A stretch of 59,589 nt of DNA from Diplocarpon mali (lineage: Eukaryota > Ascomycota > Leotiomycetes > Helotiales > Drepanopezizaceae): positions 1 through 59,589 of the forward strand of contig JAENRP010000276.1 of NCBI GenBank assembly GCA_024741835.1, written 5' to 3'. Position 1 is the first letter of the stretch. Every line of letters starts with the position of its first letter. The notes under the pieces were generated by a model, which saw only the letters and a list, made by a program, of their open reading frames with translations, searched no databases and was not told the origin of the DNA. The position numbers were made by a program, and so were the translations under genes. This document shows, piece by piece, positions 59,219 to 59,589 of this stretch.

Positions 59219-59589
59219 GGCCCGGACCGGAGGCCGCGGCGAAGGGGGGTGGGACCGGCTTCTCTTCGTGGTCCCGGCGGGCACGGGGGCGCCAGGGAAA
59301 AGCCAGGCTTTTCTGGTCTGATGTATATGCTTGTAATATCATCAAGGTTATCTACGAATCTGCCGAGCGAGTCTTTAAGCTTATGGAGTTGAGGGTTAGG
59401 GCAGTTTGGCGATATAAATATAAGAATATATATATATGTAAATATATATATACTTGGAATATATTATGGTTATTTACGAATCTGCCGAGCGAGTCTTTGA
59501 GCTTATAGAGTTAAGGGATAGGGCAGGCTTTGGCGATGTAAATATGAGTATATATATGTTTATATATATATATGAAATATATCAAGGTT
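59219..59589. repeat. TA-rich tandem repeat, about 122-bp unit, running off the window
   Basis: TCTGCCGAGCGAGTCTTT occurs at about 59359 and 59481, 122 bp apart, each followed by AGCTTAT-GAGTT and a long TATATA tract. A third unit is starting at the window edge (ATCAAGGTT). The first 100 bp after the cutinase stop are ordinary GC-rich 3' flank. Confidence 0.8.

Noticed and set aside
59390..59400. GGGTTAGGGC near the right end as telomeric repeat
   Set aside because: Only one isolated TTAGGG within a different tandem unit; no array.

Overview
This window is nuclear DNA of a filamentous ascomycete (Pezizomycotina). The evidence is compact genes with mostly 45-150 bp GT-AG introns and CTAAC/CTGAC-type branch points. 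The gene set fits too: GH54 arabinofuranosidase, cutinase, fungal rhodopsin-domain and MARVEL membrane proteins, RTG2, Wwm1-like WW protein and fungal CENP-W. AT-rich, TpA-rich decayed tracts look like RIP (repeat-induced point mutation) products. The order is not certain; Leotiomycetes is a guess. No prokaryotic, viral or mitochondrial genes were recognised.

Layout. (1) 1-14.5 kb is very GC-rich and gene-poor. It has LCB2 (serine palmitoyltransferase subunit) at the left end, 10 kb without a recognisable gene, several tandem-repeat islands, a 119-N gap, and a rhodopsin-domain membrane protein. (2) 15.5-17.2 kb holds an unnamed nuclear-type protein with two AT-hook-like motifs. (3) 17.2-21.9 kb is an AT-rich desert that looks RIP-degraded. 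(4) 21.9-55.9 kb is an ordinary housekeeping region of moderate GC. In order: secreted arabinofuranosidase B, Pns1/CTL transporter, Rab GTPase, WW protein, EMC7, a secreted Thr/Cys-rich protein, a MARVEL protein, O-acetylhomoserine sulfhydrylase, RTG2, M1 aminopeptidase, CENP-W and a YAG7-like RGG protein. A gene-free stretch at 42.8-46.1 kb may carry gene relics. (5) 55.9-59.6 kb is GC-rich again, with a cutinase followed by a TA-rich tandem repeat that runs off the window.

The genes do not form one pathway or cluster. Divergent pairs sharing promoter space are PNS1/Rab, EMC7/secreted protein and aminopeptidase/CENP-W. Two plant-cell-wall or cuticle enzymes, AbfB and cutinase, point to a plant-associated or saprotrophic life. 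Exon models for all spliced genes were built by hand from splice signals and family conservation, and every one closes in frame. Notable points: three introns need a GC donor, the aminopeptidase GAMEN motif is completed by an 11-nt exon, and the window ends differ sharply in composition and third-position GC from the middle. No complete new multi-gene system was found. The best novelty candidates are the AT-hook protein family, a secreted protein with paired Kex2-type sites, and the 33-bp in-frame minisatellite.
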